A stretch of 64,000 bases of DNA from Pseudodesulfovibrio sp. Its GTDB lineage: Bacteria > Desulfobacterota > Desulfovibrionia > Desulfovibrionales > Desulfovibrionaceae. Both the position numbers and the translations under genes were made by a program. Below are positions 1 through 9,420 of the stretch, piece by piece (the first letter of the stretch is position 1; the number at the start of each line of letters is the position of its first letter). Location: the NCBI GenBank assembly GCA_016342345.1, contig JAEINO010000011.1:1-64000 (forward strand). The letters are read 5' to 3'. The notes beneath the pieces are model-generated. The model searched no databases and was not told where the DNA came from. It worked only from the letters and a program-made list of their open reading frames with translations.

Positions 1-1268
1 GCGCGCTCCTCGCTTTCAGCGGTTTCACCCAGACCTCCGGGGATAAGCATGACCGACTCGGTGCAATCGCATTCAAGGATTTCATCCACCAGACCAGACA
101 CATGAGCCGCACCAATCGCCACCACGAAAAGATCGAGTTTCCGATCAAGGGCGGCCAGACTTTCCACGCACCGGACACCGTCAATCTCGTCTTCTCCGGG
201 CCGGATTATAAACAGATTGTTCCTGTCAAAACCGGCTTCAAGTATATTTTTCAGAATGATGCGCCCGAAGTTCATCCGGGAAGAAGAAACCCCCACAATC
301 CCTATAGTCTCGGGGTGCAGCAAAGAATCAATCTTCTCCACCGGCCTTGCTGCAGGCAACCTGTCTGGCTTTGAAAACCGGCACATTCCATCCAACGGAA
401 CCATAAGATAATCTGCGTAGGCAAACGGATTGATCTCCAGTTCCTCGACGATAAACGAGGCATCCGGGTTGTCCGGCGAATAACGATTGGCCATGTCGAT
501 GAACGAAGAAAAACATTCGATAAGTTGCTCGTCAGTGACGATACGACGCTGTCCACGCGTCAACCCCGCCAACTTCTTGTACGACAAGGTCTTACGGAAA
601 AGTTCGAAAAAAGTTTCGCCATCAGTCAGGGCAGTGGAAGCAGCCACCACAGCCTGCCCTTTCCTAAACCTTTCGGCATACAATTCTGTGTCGGTTCCAC
701 CAAGTCCGGCACCAATAACCATGCCGAATTCGCGAGTTCTACGAATTCCAACAATTAATTCGTTGCCAAAGGCTTGAGAATCGGTGTGCATGAACTCAAC
801 GAGCAGAACGCCGCGCACATCCCGGGAGATTGCGGAGACAAGAGGATCTCCGGAAAAGCCAGCATAGCACTTCGGCGCACAGGAAGGAGAGCGTTCAATA
901 TGGGCGGCGAAATTTTCCGGCACTTCATAGAGCATGCGTCGCCAGGCCGAACGGATTTTATCGGGTGTATTTTCCACCACACACACGCCACCGACCTCGG
1001 TTTTGTGAACAATGGTCGGCGAGACAATCTTGAGGACAACCTTGTCTCCAGGCATCCCGGAAAGCTGCTCATCCGTGGCACGAGAACCACGGGACAGCAG
1101 CACGGATCGCGGCGGCGTCTCGGCACCGGAATCGCGAAGCAGGTTGTATACCTCATATTCAAACAAGGTATCCCGCCCTTCGGCGTGGGCCTGCTCGAAC
1201 TGGCCGGTTATGGCCGCATAATCGATGCAGACTTGAGCAGTACCGAACGCAAAATGATTCCCGGACAT
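1..1268 (-). CDS. Acyl-CoA synthetase (NDP-forming), ATP-grasp then CoA-binding order, partial
   Basis: The reverse strand is open from an ATG at 1268 to the window edge, about 422 residues, so the C-terminus is missing. The N-terminal half resembles the ATP-grasp (beta) domain of ADP-forming acetyl/acyl-CoA synthetases: a VVLKIVSPTIVHKTEVGGV-type segment, then a FGNELIVGIRR region and an EELEINPFAY motif typical of the metal/ATP site. After about residue 300 a Rossmann-like CoA-binding domain starts (TIGIVGVSSSRMNFG). This is the reverse of the usual alpha-beta order, a known permuted arrangement. Such enzymes interconvert acyl-CoA, ADP and Pi with acid, CoA and ATP in the cytoplasm. The substrate is not predictable. 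A purine-rich GAGGGGGAACGTC precedes the start. Family call is firm; exact reaction is inferred. Confidence 0.8.
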   Translation of the reverse strand, partial: MSGNHFAFGTAQVCIDYAAITGQFEQAHAEGRDTLFEYEVYNLLRDSGAETPPRSVLLSRGSRATDEQLSGMPGDKVVLKIVSPTIVHKTEVGGVCVVENTPDKIRSAWRRMLYEVPENFAAHIERSPSCAPKCYAGFSGDPLVSAISRDVRGVLLVEFMHTDSQAFGNELIVGIRRTREFGMVIGAGLGGTDTELYAERFRKGQAVVAASTALTDGETFFELFRKTLSYKKLAGLTRGQRRIVTDEQLIECFSSFIDMANRYSPDNPDASFIVEELEINPFAYADYLMVPLDGMCRFSKPDRLPAARPVEKIDSLLHPETIGIVGVSSSRMNFGRIILKNILEAGFDRNNLFIIRPGEDEIDGVRCVESLAALDRKLDLFVVAIGAAHVSGLVDEILECDCTESVMLIPGGLGETAESEER

Positions 1269-1428
1269 GACGTTCCCCCTCAAAAAGATAGTATGGATTT
1301 GAGTAAGTACGGCACGAGAAGATTCAGGTCAATGGGTTGGCAGGAACAACAGAAGTGACCGAAGGTCTCACAAGGTGCTGACACAATCAATCTGGCAGGT
1401 TGTTGATAAAGCTGACAGGAACCGCTTG

Positions 1429-2223
1429 CTAATCGGGATATTCCACGCCGACATACTTTGCAACAAAGGCATCAATAGCCCCGCGTGCCTTCAAGGTAGC
1501 AAGGCCCTTGTTGAAATCATCTCGAAGCACGGTTGACCCGAAGGCTACATGCCGCGGCGCCTTGGCAAAAATGGGAGCAAAGACGATTTCCTGATGCAGA
1601 TCTATCGACTTGGACATGGAAGATTCAGCCAATTTCTTACGCCAGTAAATAAATATTCGTTTATCCGTCACCACCACATCCACACGCCCGGAATAGAGCA
1701 TACGAACCTGTATGGATTGGTCGTCAACCTCACTATACAGCGCATTCAAGCCGACCATTGCCGCGAACTCCGGTCCCAGATACTTGACCGCATTATTGAA
1801 CCCCAGAACACTCTTGTCTGACAAGTCCACGCTTCTCTGAATATCAAAAGCCCGTTTTTTCAAGGTAATGGCATAATTCCGAAAAACAACCGTCGTGTCT
1901 GAGTAGAACGCTTCACGCCCGGAATCCTTTCGCAAATCATAAAAAGCGTTGGATGCAATGCAATCTACACTGCCTTCCTCAAAGGCCAACGGAAGCCGCA
2001 AATTAGGGAGATAGACAAAATCAACGTCATACCCCCTAAGCTTGAAAACCTCACGAATGACATCCACTTCTATCCCACTGTCCTTTTCCTTGATGACATA
2101 CGGCGCAATGGAATACCCGATTCCCACCCGAACCACCTGGGAAAAAGCAGGGGTTACGGCAAGCAACAGGATGAAAACAATCCCAGCAAGGAGCAGCGAG
2201 GCTACCGATTTCAAACGATTCAT
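1429..2223 (-). CDS. Periplasmic solute-binding protein, SBP_bac_3 type
   Basis: 264 residues. The first 28 form a signal peptide (basic MNRLK start, hydrophobic core, cleavage near TPAFS-Q). The mature part has the family-3 bacterial binding fold: VGIGYSIAPYVIKEKDSGIEVDVIREVFKLRG near the start and a second lobe with DLSDKSVLGF and a YSGRVDVVVTDK hinge. Such proteins bind amino acids or similar small polar solutes in the periplasm, or act as sensors. No permease or ATPase genes adjoin it, so it may be an orphan receptor. A 154-bp hairpin element begins 26 bp upstream of the start codon, so its native promoter may have been displaced. AAGGG lies 8 nt before the ATG. Confidence 0.75.
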   Translation of the reverse strand: MNRLKSVASLLLAGIVFILLLAVTPAFSQVVRVGIGYSIAPYVIKEKDSGIEVDVIREVFKLRGYDVDFVYLPNLRLPLAFEEGSVDCIASNAFYDLRKDSGREAFYSDTTVVFRNYAITLKKRAFDIQRSVDLSDKSVLGFNNAVKYLGPEFAAMVGLNALYSEVDDQSIQVRMLYSGRVDVVVTDKRIFIYWRKKLAESSMSKSIDLHQEIVFAPIFAKAPRHVAFGSTVLRDDFNKGLATLKARGAIDAFVAKYVGVEYPD

Positions 2224-2250
2224 AAAACAACCCTTACATCAAAAAAGTTA

Positions 2251-2404
2251 GGGAAGTACTGATTAATTCAATTTTCAGGAAGTGCTGTAGAATTATTCGC
2301 TGGCAAGGCGCAAGAAAACATCAAGGCCGACGCGTACTTCCTGTACGCTAGGATTTGAGGTTTTTAAAACAACGAAACCAGCGGACAATTATGCAGTGCT
2401 TCCC
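2251..2404 (+). mobile_element. 154-bp TA-flanked hairpin element, copy A1 (MITE-like)
   Basis: Exactly 154 bp between two TA dinucleotides (2249-2250 and 2405-2406). The ends are inverted repeats GGGAAGTACTG / CAGTGCTTCCC. The centre is a perfect hairpin, GCGTAC-TTCCT-GTACGC. There is no ORF. Five more copies of identical length occur at 29285, 34625, 49990, 52061 and 60955. It lies 25 bp upstream of the start codon of the solute-binding protein gene. Confidence 0.85.
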
Positions 2405-2570
2405 TAATACAGCCACGCCAGCCTTGGATATCCAATGACCATCAATCAGACAAATCCTGAAACACATACAGAAATGAAAAGTCAGGAACCAATCAAATGC
2501 CGATCAGCAAGATGAAGCAATTTTATAAATCTACCACACTCCAAACGACTGGTAAAATCAATACGGCACG

Positions 2571-2947
2571 CTCTTCAAAATGGTTCGAGCGCAAAAGGCA
2601 AGAAATGGGCAAGACCGATGCGTACTCCCTGTACGCTAGGGTTTGATCATTTTAAAGCAACGCCGCAATCGGACCATTTTCAACATTCTGCTTCTGGTTG
2701 TTCAAAATGGTTTGAGTGCAAGGCGCAAGAAATGAACAAAACCGACGCGTACTCCCTGTACGCTAGGGTTTGATCATTTTGAAGCAACGCCGCAATCGGA
2801 CCATTTTCAACATTCTGCTTCTGGTTGTTCAAAATGGTTTGAGTGCAAGGCGCAAGAAATGAACAAGACCGACGCATACTCCCTGTACGCTAGGGTTTGA
2901 TCATTTTGAAGCAACGCCGCAATCGGACCATTTTCAACAACCTGCTA
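2571..2947 (+). repeat. Three tandem copies of a 127-bp hairpin repeat (family B)
   Basis: Units start at 2571, 2698 and 2825 with a 127-bp period and differ by few bases. Each begins like TTGTTCAAAATGGTTTGAG and ends with an imperfect inverted copy (CGGACCATTTTCAAC). The centre holds the hairpin GCGTAC-TCCCT-GTACGC; the third copy has GCATAC. The last unit ends CAACAACCTGCTA, and its final CTA is the TAG stop of the nitroreductase gene on the reverse strand. The core (GGCGCAAGAAA, GACGCGTACT, GCTAGGGTTTGA) is shared with the 154-bp elements, so the families are related. Nothing else is seen in 2407-2570. Confidence 0.85.
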
Positions 2948-3763
2948 CAGCCATGTGACTTCGGCCTTTGGTCTCGGTGGAATGGCACTGAATCGCCGCA
3001 CCGGCTTGCCAAGCAGGAGGGCACCACAGACTGTGTTGTCCTCGGGGATTCCCATAATCCTGCGAAGAGGCTCATCTCCCTTAAGCGCCATAAGCACATA
3101 TCCGCACCAGCAGGCACCAAAACCGTTTCCGGTGGCGGCCAGTTCCAGATGAGCCACGGCGATAATGCCGTCCTCCACGGGTGTAATGCCCATTGATGGA
3201 GCATGGGCCACTGCCAGGGCCGAAGCATGACGACATACCATATCGATTCCCTTGTCCCAGCCACGGACGATACCAGCCAGATGCAGGGACTCTGCGCGTT
3301 CAGTCTGGGCCTCAACCTCTGTGCGCATCCAGTTCACTGTGGCCTCGGCTATCCTCTGCACCTTCTCGGGCGTTGCAGCCACTACCCATCGAACAGGGCG
3401 GGCATTGTGTCCACTGGGCGCATATTGCGTGATATCCAAAAGATCTTCCAGCGCCTGACGGCCCAATGGTTCGTTGCGAAAGAAGCGAACCGAACGACGC
3501 GCTTTCATGAACTGCACGGCTTGATCAGGGGAGATATTGAGCGACTTATCCTTGCGAGGAACCGGAACTTCGAATCGTTCCAATTGGATGGCGTCCTTTG
3601 GACAAATCGCCATGCAATGTCCGCATTCAATACAATAGGCGAATTTGTCCTTGTGCGGCACCGGCAAATGTTCCGGTTCAAACACAATACAGCCAACCGG
3701 ACATTCCGCGGCACACAGGCCGTCCCGATTACACTTGTCAGCGTCTATGGTGAAGAGTGGCAT
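2945..3763 (-). CDS. Ferredoxin-nitroreductase fusion protein
   Basis: 272 residues. Residues 1-65 are a 2[4Fe-4S] ferredoxin domain with CNRDGLCAAECPVGC and CIECGHCMAICPKDA. Residues 85-270 are a nitroreductase-fold FMN domain starting at FMKARRSVRFF, with APSGHNARPVRWV as an FMN-contact region. Such fusions pass electrons from an internal clostridial-type ferredoxin to flavin and are common in anaerobes; the physiological acceptor is unknown. The start ATG follows ACGGAGACCAGT. It is divergent from glnS, with a 184-bp shared promoter region. The TAG stop coincides with the end of the adjoining tandem hairpin repeat, so the last codons may have been trimmed by insertion. Confidence 0.88.
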   Translation of the reverse strand: MPLFTIDADKCNRDGLCAAECPVGCIVFEPEHLPVPHKDKFAYCIECGHCMAICPKDAIQLERFEVPVPRKDKSLNISPDQAVQFMKARRSVRFFRNEPLGRQALEDLLDITQYAPSGHNARPVRWVVAATPEKVQRIAEATVNWMRTEVEAQTERAESLHLAGIVRGWDKGIDMVCRHASALAVAHAPSMGITPVEDGIIAVAHLELAATGNGFGACWCGYVLMALKGDEPLRRIMGIPEDNTVCGALLLGKPVRRFSAIPPRPKAEVTWL

Positions 3764-3947
3764 ACTGGTCTCCGTAGTATTTCATTACATTATATTCTGT
3801 CCTTTTCCGGCTGAGATGACAAGGCATGCGTTGACCCTCCACCCGATTTACCGTATCTCCTGAATCCGACGAGATTATCAATTACAATCTGCCGTCTCCA
3901 CGTTACAGGGACCGCATACAGACCAGGATAGACAACAAGGATTTTCC

Positions 3948-5723
3948 ATGAGCAACAAAGTCGACGCACCGGAAAAAGGCAAGGATTTCATCCGCCAGAT
4001 CATCGACAAGGACAACGAAACCGGCAAATATCAAGGCCGTGTGCACACTCGTTTCCCCCCGGAACCCAACGGCTATCTGCACATAGGTCATGCCAAGTCC
4101 ATCTGCCTGAACTTCGGTCTGGCCCGCGACTACAATGGCAAATGCAACCTGCGCTTCGACGACACCAATCCGGTCAAGGAAGACGTCGAGTACGTGGACT
4201 CCATCAGGGAAGACCTCAGGTGGCTCGGGTTCAAGTGGGACGATAATTTCTACGCCTCCGGCTACTTCGACAAGCTCTATTACATCGCCGAACTGTTCAT
4301 CAAAATGGGCAAGGCATATGTGGACCACCAAAGTGCCGACGAAATCCGGGGAAATCGCGGCACACTCAAGGAACCGGGCACCAACTCCCCGTATCGCGAC
4401 AGAACGATCCAAGAAAATCTGGACCTGTTCCGCGCAATGCGGGCAGGCGACCTTGAAGACGGCACATGTATCTTGCGCGGCAAGATAGACATGGCCGCAG
4501 CAAACTTCATGCTCCGCGACCCGGCCCTCTACCGCATCAAGCATGCCGAACATCATCGCACGGGAGACACATGGTGCATCTACCCCATGTACGATTTCAC
4601 CCACGGCCTGTCAGACGCCATGGAAGGAATCACCCATTCCATTTGCACCCTGGAATTTGAAAACAATCGTCCGCTCTACGACTGGTGCGTGAACACGCTC
4701 ATGGAAGGCCTCAGGCAGCCCGAACTCTTTGGCGAGAACGCAACCATATATAATGAATTGGCCGCTCTGCCAGGCTTCAATGAACGCCCCTACCAATACG
4801 AATTTGCCCGCCTGAACATAACAGGCACGGTTTTGAGCAAACGCAAACTCATCCAACTCGTGCAGGAAGGATATGTCTCAGGATGGGACGACCCACGCAT
4901 GCCCACCATCTCCGGTTTTCGCAGGCGTGGCTACACCCCGGAATCCATCCGTGATTTTTGCGAGCGCATCGGCGTTGCCAAATCCAACTCCACAGTTGAA
5001 TTCGCCCTGCTGGAGCATTGCGTGCGCCAGGATTTAAATGAGCGCGCTCCTCGCTACCTCGGCGTTATGGACCCTGTTAAATTGGTCATCGAGAACTACC
5101 CGGAAGACCAGGTGGACGAATTCACCATGCCATTGCATCCAGAGGATGAATCATATGGCGAACGCGCGGTTCCGTTTTCCAGAGAATTGTGGATGGAACG
5201 AGCTGATTTCATGGAAGATCCGCCCAAAAAATTCTTCCGCATGGGCGTAGGACGCGAAGTGCGCCTGCGCTCCGCATACTATGTCACCTGCACGGGATTC
5301 GACAAGGATGCAGACGGCAACATCACTAAAATCCGCGCCACATACGACCCCGAAACCAAGGGCGGTTGGTCCAAGGATGGCAGAAAAATCAAGGGCACGA
5401 TGCACTGGGTTTCTGCAAGACACGGCATCCAGGCCGAGATACGCAACTACAGCAACCTCTTTACCACGGAAAATCCCAATTCCGTGGAAGAAGGCAAGAC
5501 GTTCGTGGATTACGTTGACCCCGACTCTCTCGAAGTCCTGACCAATTGCTGGGTTGAACCGGCCCTGGCCGACATGGAACCGGGTACCAATTTCCAATTC
5601 GAACGCACCGGCTACTTCTGCGCCGACACCAGAGACCACCAACCCGGCAGCAAGCTGGTCTTCAACCGCACCACCACGCTTCGCGACAGCTGGGCCAAGA
5701 TACAAAAACAAATGGGTAAATAA
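3948..5723 (+). CDS. glnS: Glutaminyl-tRNA synthetase
   Basis: 591 residues. A class I synthetase that charges tRNA-Gln with glutamine in the cytoplasm. The HIGH signature is at residues 45-48 in [15 protein letters not shown], and the KMSKS counterpart is VLSKRKL near 294-300, as in other GlnRS. FDDTNP and the catalytic Rossmann fold lie between; the C-terminal third is the anticodon-binding double beta-barrel. Length is slightly above the E. coli enzyme (about 555). Presence of GlnRS implies direct charging rather than only the GatCAB transamidation route. A family B hairpin repeat lies 3' and separates it from the convergent mlaA. Confidence 0.97.
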   Translation: MSNKVDAPEKGKDFIRQIIDKDNETGKYQGRVHTRFPPEPNGYLHIGHAKSICLNFGLARDYNGKCNLRFDDTNPVKEDVEYVDSIREDLRWLGFKWDDNFYASGYFDKLYYIAELFIKMGKAYVDHQSADEIRGNRGTLKEPGTNSPYRDRTIQENLDLFRAMRAGDLEDGTCILRGKIDMAAANFMLRDPALYRIKHAEHHRTGDTWCIYPMYDFTHGLSDAMEGITHSICTLEFENNRPLYDWCVNTLMEGLRQPELFGENATIYNELAALPGFNERPYQYEFARLNITGTVLSKRKLIQLVQEGYVSGWDDPRMPTISGFRRRGYTPESIRDFCERIGVAKSNSTVEFALLEHCVRQDLNERAPRYLGVMDPVKLVIENYPEDQVDEFTMPLHPEDESYGERAVPFSRELWMERADFMEDPPKKFFRMGVGREVRLRSAYYVTCTGFDKDADGNITKIRATYDPETKGGWSKDGRKIKGTMHWVSARHGIQAEIRNYSNLFTTENPNSVEEGKTFVDYVDPDSLEVLTNCWVEPALADMEPGTNFQFERTGYFCADTRDHQPGSKLVFNRTTTLRDSWAKIQKQMGK

Positions 5724-5744
5724 CCAGACTCAAGCACGATCACG

Positions 5745-5863
5745 CAGGGCCGCTCAAAAACGGCTCTCAAAACAACAATTAAAACCCCTGGCGTACTTCA
5801 TGTACGCCAGGGGTTGATCATTGTAAGCAACGCCACAATCGGACGCTTTTCAACAACCTGCTA
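5745..5863. repeat. Family B hairpin repeat, copy B4, between convergent genes
   Basis: A single, more diverged unit of the repeat seen in tandem at 2571-2947. Its central stem is GGCGTAC-TTCAT-GTACGCC, perfectly paired although both arms and loop differ from the other copies. It ends CAACAACCTGCTA, and that CTA is the TAG stop of mlaA on the reverse strand. Between the convergent glnS and mlaA it may act as a bidirectional terminator or RNA-stabilising stem. Confidence 0.75.
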
Positions 5864-6691
5864 TCTTTCGATGTCGAGTTCTCGCCGCTTTGTATAAATG
5901 AAACGGACCATTTCATATTCGTACGGGGAGCCTGTTCCATGATAGCGGAAAGGTTCATTGGATCGTTTGTTGATGGCTCGAATAAGCAACTCGGAGATGG
6001 CCACGGTCCTGGTGTTTTCCACACCAAGAATTTTGTAGGCATATTTCATTTGAAGAAGCACTAGCAGAAGATCTCCACCAAAGCCCACAGTGTCTCGGAC
6101 ATTGGACGGACCGAGTATGGGCATGACGAAATAAGGTCCGTTACCAACCCCCCAGGCACCCAAAGTCTGACCCATATCTTCTTTTTGCAGCTTGAGACTT
6201 TTATTGTTTGAGGCCAGATCCATGAACCCGAAAATGCCAAAAGTGGAATTAATGAAAAATCTCGAAAAAGTCACTGCACCCTTTTTCATCTTGCCCTGAA
6301 GAAAGCAGTTCACAATGGTCGGCACTTCATTGGCGTTCTGGACAAAGTTGGAAACGCCCTTGCGAACAGGATCGGGAAGCACTGTTTCATAGGCCGTGGT
6401 TACAGGAAGAAAAACATAGGAATCAAAACCGGCATTGAAGTCATAAAAGGACCTGTTCATGGGTTCCCATGGATCGTAGACTTTCATAAATTCGATGTCC
6501 CGCATGGTTTCCGGCTTGTCCGGATCAGGCGCATGGGAGACAGGAGCCTGAAAACCCGTGTTTTCCAGGGACAGGGCAGGATCAATTCTGGTTGTGGTGG
6601 CCACGCCGCAGGCTGCAACAATAAAAAGCACCGCAAGCAGGACGCCAACCTTGAATATGCTCAGGCACCGGGTAGAAAAACGATGCATCAT
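5861..6691 (-). CDS. mlaA: MlaA/VacJ-family outer-membrane lipoprotein
   Basis: 276 residues from the ATG at 6691, chosen because it overlaps the upstream stop in an ATGA joint. The first 28 residues form a lipoprotein signal with lipobox VAAC (Cys28). The body carries the MlaA pattern: DPWEPMNRSFYDFNAGFD, then VRKGVSNFVQN and GPYFVMPILGPSNVRDTVG. MlaA sits in the outer membrane with porins and removes phospholipids from the outer leaflet, feeding the MlaC/MlaFEDB retrograde pathway. No other mla genes are in the window. It is translationally coupled to the hydrolase gene upstream, suggesting a shared envelope-lipid role. Its TAG stop lies at the end of a hairpin repeat. Confidence 0.92.
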   Translation of the reverse strand: MMHRFSTRCLSIFKVGVLLAVLFIVAACGVATTTRIDPALSLENTGFQAPVSHAPDPDKPETMRDIEFMKVYDPWEPMNRSFYDFNAGFDSYVFLPVTTAYETVLPDPVRKGVSNFVQNANEVPTIVNCFLQGKMKKGAVTFSRFFINSTFGIFGFMDLASNNKSLKLQKEDMGQTLGAWGVGNGPYFVMPILGPSNVRDTVGFGGDLLLVLLQMKYAYKILGVENTRTVAISELLIRAINKRSNEPFRYHGTGSPYEYEMVRFIYTKRRELDIER

Positions 6692-7956
6692 GGCGACACC
6701 AGTTCCAGCATTTTTTCGACAAAAGGCCCGTACATGATGTTGCCGCAATGACCGCCTGATGGGAAAAGTGTGGCACGGTCGCCAAAGACCTTGCCGATAA
6801 ACGCCAGATCATGCTCATCCAGAATGGGATCGTTCACGTTTCCGACGAGAACAACCTTATCCGTCTTCTTCAGATAATCAGAAATTTCGTACAAACTACA
6901 CTGCTTGATCATGGTCCACCGATCCAGACCGGGATCGAGATACTGCAGGTAGGGCAGCAGATATTCGTCCATGTACGACTTGAAACTGATCTCGAAGGAT
7001 GCTTCTGCATAGGGCATAAGCGGCGTGGTTGAACTCAACGGATAGGCACTGAGCGGAACCAGATACCCGGCTTGCAGACAAACATCCGAAGCAAAAATCA
7101 TGGCCGATGTCGAAACACGAAAATCAACGGCAATAAGTGCCCGCAAGTCCTTATCTTCCAGATCGATATGCGTGATCAGATCATAGAGAAAGTTGTCATC
7201 CAGATCGGTCACTTCCGAGTTCTTGTAATAGTCGGAAAAAAGATCGACAAAATGGTCAATCTCGTCGCGCACACTCTGATCGCCAAGATTCTCCTTGGTC
7301 AGCCAGGAATCGAGCCGACACACCGAATGGTACAGACTCACCGGCGGATTGATCATCAGAGCCTTGCGAAAATTGAAATCTCCCCGTTCCTCATCAAGGT
7401 GGGCGAGGAACGCGGTATGCATCGCGCCCAGGCTGTATCCGGTCACATAATAATCAGTCACAGTGCGCTCTTTTTCAATATCTTCCTTGATCCAGAGCAT
7501 GACTCGATAAAGATCATTCACATCATGAGGCACATACCCCGGCGATGCATGCTGCGACACGCTCACCAGAAAATTCATGTGAGTCGGCGAGGACAGCGCT
7601 GCCACGTGAAAGCCGGCCTGATAAAAGGCCTGGGTAAGGAACTTCATTTTTGCCGAATTATGCTCGGCTCCGGTCCCTGCTATTATGAAAATGAGAGGGG
7701 CGTCATCTTTCTGGAGGGCCGTGGTGTAGAACATTTCCGAGCTGTAAGAAAAGACATTGGGGACCTTGCGATTCTTGATGCGAATGGCCTCAACCACTGG
7801 CTTCACGGGCTTTTCAATAACATACGCCATATCCGGCGGAGTACCGTAAACCGTTGCCTTGTAGGAGTCGGGAAACGGGTACGCTGCTTCCTGCGCCGCA
7901 TGGCCAAAGGCCGGGAGCACAACAAGGATCAGGAGGATCAAAAAAGACAGCCGCAT
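6688..7956 (-). CDS. Secreted alpha/beta-fold serine hydrolase upstream of mlaA
   Basis: 422 residues. A signal peptide (MRLSFLILLILVVLPAFGHA) predicts export. The mature protein shows an alpha/beta-hydrolase fold: a PLIFIIAGTGAEH oxyanion-side strand, a GYSLG nucleophile elbow near residue 173 in DYYVTGYSLGAMHTAF, and C-terminal KVVLVGNVNDPILDEHD and FPSGGHCG segments that could give the Asp and His of the triad. The stop overlaps the mlaA start by 4 bp, so the two are co-translated; a lipid or lipoprotein substrate in the envelope is a reasonable inference but unproven. Upstream, 7957-8206 holds only an intergenic region and the tail of the amphi-Trp gene. Confidence 0.75.
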   Translation of the reverse strand: MRLSFLILLILVVLPAFGHAAQEAAYPFPDSYKATVYGTPPDMAYVIEKPVKPVVEAIRIKNRKVPNVFSYSSEMFYTTALQKDDAPLIFIIAGTGAEHNSAKMKFLTQAFYQAGFHVAALSSPTHMNFLVSVSQHASPGYVPHDVNDLYRVMLWIKEDIEKERTVTDYYVTGYSLGAMHTAFLAHLDEERGDFNFRKALMINPPVSLYHSVCRLDSWLTKENLGDQSVRDEIDHFVDLFSDYYKNSEVTDLDDNFLYDLITHIDLEDKDLRALIAVDFRVSTSAMIFASDVCLQAGYLVPLSAYPLSSTTPLMPYAEASFEISFKSYMDEYLLPYLQYLDPGLDRWTMIKQCSLYEISDYLKKTDKVVLVGNVNDPILDEHDLAFIGKVFGDRATLFPSGGHCGNIMYGPFVEKMLELVSP

Positions 7957-8206
7957 TGTGAGCCTAGGGTAAGTTTCAATAGAGATATGTAATGCCTTAA
8001 TCTATCCGCCAGTTTGTTGCAACACTCTTTATCGGCACGTCATTTGATATTGTTTACCTTTTTACCAAATCTTTGTTAATTGGATGACAGTATCAAGAGA
8101 CATTACATCCCACCCCGACATCAAAAGGACCAAAAAATGATTCTTTTTCGCCATGCCCTCGGAAAAGAACGTTTTCAATGCCCTGCCAACCGTGATCCCA
8201 GCCGGA

Positions 8207-8485
8207 TCAGACTTCCGTTTTTGCTGGCACCCTAGCCTCCTGCCTCTCTGCCGGAACGGCTGCGCCTCTTGGCCAACTCAAACTAAAGGACACCCTGTCC
8301 CTATCCCGCTTGACCTTGCCCTTGAGTTCAACCTCAATCTGATCAGTCACACTGAATTCCATGGAATCATCACCCTCGCCCACAACGACACTACCTGATT
8401 CAAGCCCCTTCAGTATTTCTTTCAGAAACACAATGGTTCCTGTACGCGATAGCGTCTGCTTCACACACACCTTGCTCTTTCCCAT
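8207..8485 (-). CDS. Amphi-Trp domain-containing protein
   Basis: 92 residues from the ATG at 8485, which follows a strong GAGGAGGAATTGAT ribosome-binding site; an open frame further upstream has no such site. The sequence matches the amphi-Trp pattern: a basic KVCVKQTLSRT start, LKEILKGLESGSVVV, then alternating hydrophobic strands IEVELKGKVKRDRDRVSFSLSW ending in the characteristic Ser-Trp, here followed by a PRGAAVPAE tail. The domain is a short beta-rich module of unknown biochemical role, often found beside gas-vesicle, hydrogenase or stress genes. It is divergent from the TetR gene. Confidence 0.75.
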   Translation of the reverse strand: MGKSKVCVKQTLSRTGTIVFLKEILKGLESGSVVVGEGDDSMEFSVTDQIEVELKGKVKRDRDRVSFSLSWPRGAAVPAERQEARVPAKTEV

Positions 8486-8669
8486 ATCAATTCCTCCTCG
8501 TTTCAGCGGTAGCAAATGGCTGCCCCTACAAAAAAAACACGCAAAACGGGAAATCCCTCCGCTCAAGCTAAAGACTACCACGTAACAAATCTCATCCATA
8601 TTATTTGATCTGCAAACGAGGCAACCAACATCATTTGCAAAATCAGAACAGTTGCAAAACACATTTGCC

Positions 8670-8699
8670 TTGACATTGATTGTTCAATCAATCTATTTA
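8670..8699 (+). promoter_or_regulatory. TetR promoter with palindromic operator
   Basis: A TTGACA -35 box (8670-8675) overlaps a perfect 18-bp palindrome ATTGATTGTTCAATCAAT (8675-8692), followed by a weak TATTTA -10 region. Placement of the palindrome between the two promoter boxes suggests autorepression by the downstream TetR protein. Confidence 0.55.
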
Positions 8700-8758
8700 T
8701 TAATCAGCAAGCTGAACATTCATTCAATATGAACGGACAATGGCACAAGGACCCGGCA

Positions 8759-9349
8759 ATGACAAAAAAGGAAATGATACTAAAAGCAGCCCAGGAAGCC
8801 TTCGGGCAACTGGGATTCCACGCCGCCACCGTCAAGGACGTGGCTGGTCGTGCTGACGTATCATTCGGCTTGGTCTCCCACTATTTCGGAAGCAAGCAGG
8901 ACCTCTTCCTTGCAGCAGGTTTCGACATGGCTGACCATCTTGTCGCCAAACTGACCGAAGCAACTGACGGAGACCAGAACGGACTGGAATCCATCAGGCA
9001 ATACATGACCGCATATTTCAAGTTTACTGATGAGCATCGGAACCGGTTTCCGATTCTCCTCAGATGCTCACCCTTCAGCCACATGGAACCCGGCATTGAT
9101 GCCGCCAAAGTGGCTGAAAAATTCAGCGTCTTCATAGACAAGCTGAAAAGCTGCGTATCGCAAGGCATTGAGGACGGTTCGATCCGCGAACTCCCGACAA
9201 ACGAGACCGCGTTGATCATCTACGGCAATATTGTCGGCTCCGTCCGCACCAGTCTCCTGACGCCCTACAAATCCGAGGACATATTCATGGAGACCATCAA
9301 ACACGTGATGCGCAGCCTCAAAAACAGCCCTGACCAGGAAGGCTGTTAA
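8759..9349 (+). CDS. TetR/AcrR-family transcriptional regulator
   Basis: 196 residues from the ATG at 8759, preferred because AAGGA lies 7 nt upstream; an in-frame ATG at 8729 would add 10 residues but has no ribosome-binding site. The N-terminal helix-turn-helix domain is clear: ILKAAQEAFGQLGFHAATVKDVAGRADVSFGLVSHYFGSKQDLF. The all-helical C-terminal ligand domain is diverged and gives no ligand hint. A perfect palindrome lies between its own promoter boxes, so it probably represses itself. Possible targets are the divergent amphi-Trp gene and the 40-residue ORF just downstream. Confidence 0.88.
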   Translation: MTKKEMILKAAQEAFGQLGFHAATVKDVAGRADVSFGLVSHYFGSKQDLFLAAGFDMADHLVAKLTEATDGDQNGLESIRQYMTAYFKFTDEHRNRFPILLRCSPFSHMEPGIDAAKVAEKFSVFIDKLKSCVSQGIEDGSIRELPTNETALIIYGNIVGSVRTSLLTPYKSEDIFMETIKHVMRSLKNSPDQEGC

Positions 9350-9420
9350 CAAAACTCCTGGCTCGACAAAGGCATTGCTTCATCCGCTGTTAGACAATGA
9401 ACATATCATAAGGATATAGC

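Noticed and set aside
774-1358. 194-residue ORF on the + strand
   Set aside because: Antisense to the acyl-CoA synthetase, which has clear family motifs; no ribosome-binding site or family signal.
2571-2947. CRISPR-like array
   Set aside because: The three units are whole 127-bp repeats with no unique spacers; they are tandem hairpin repeats.
8137-8235. 32-codon ORF with an AAGGA site on the + strand
   Set aside because: Overlaps the 3' end of the amphi-Trp gene, and the product has no distinctive features.
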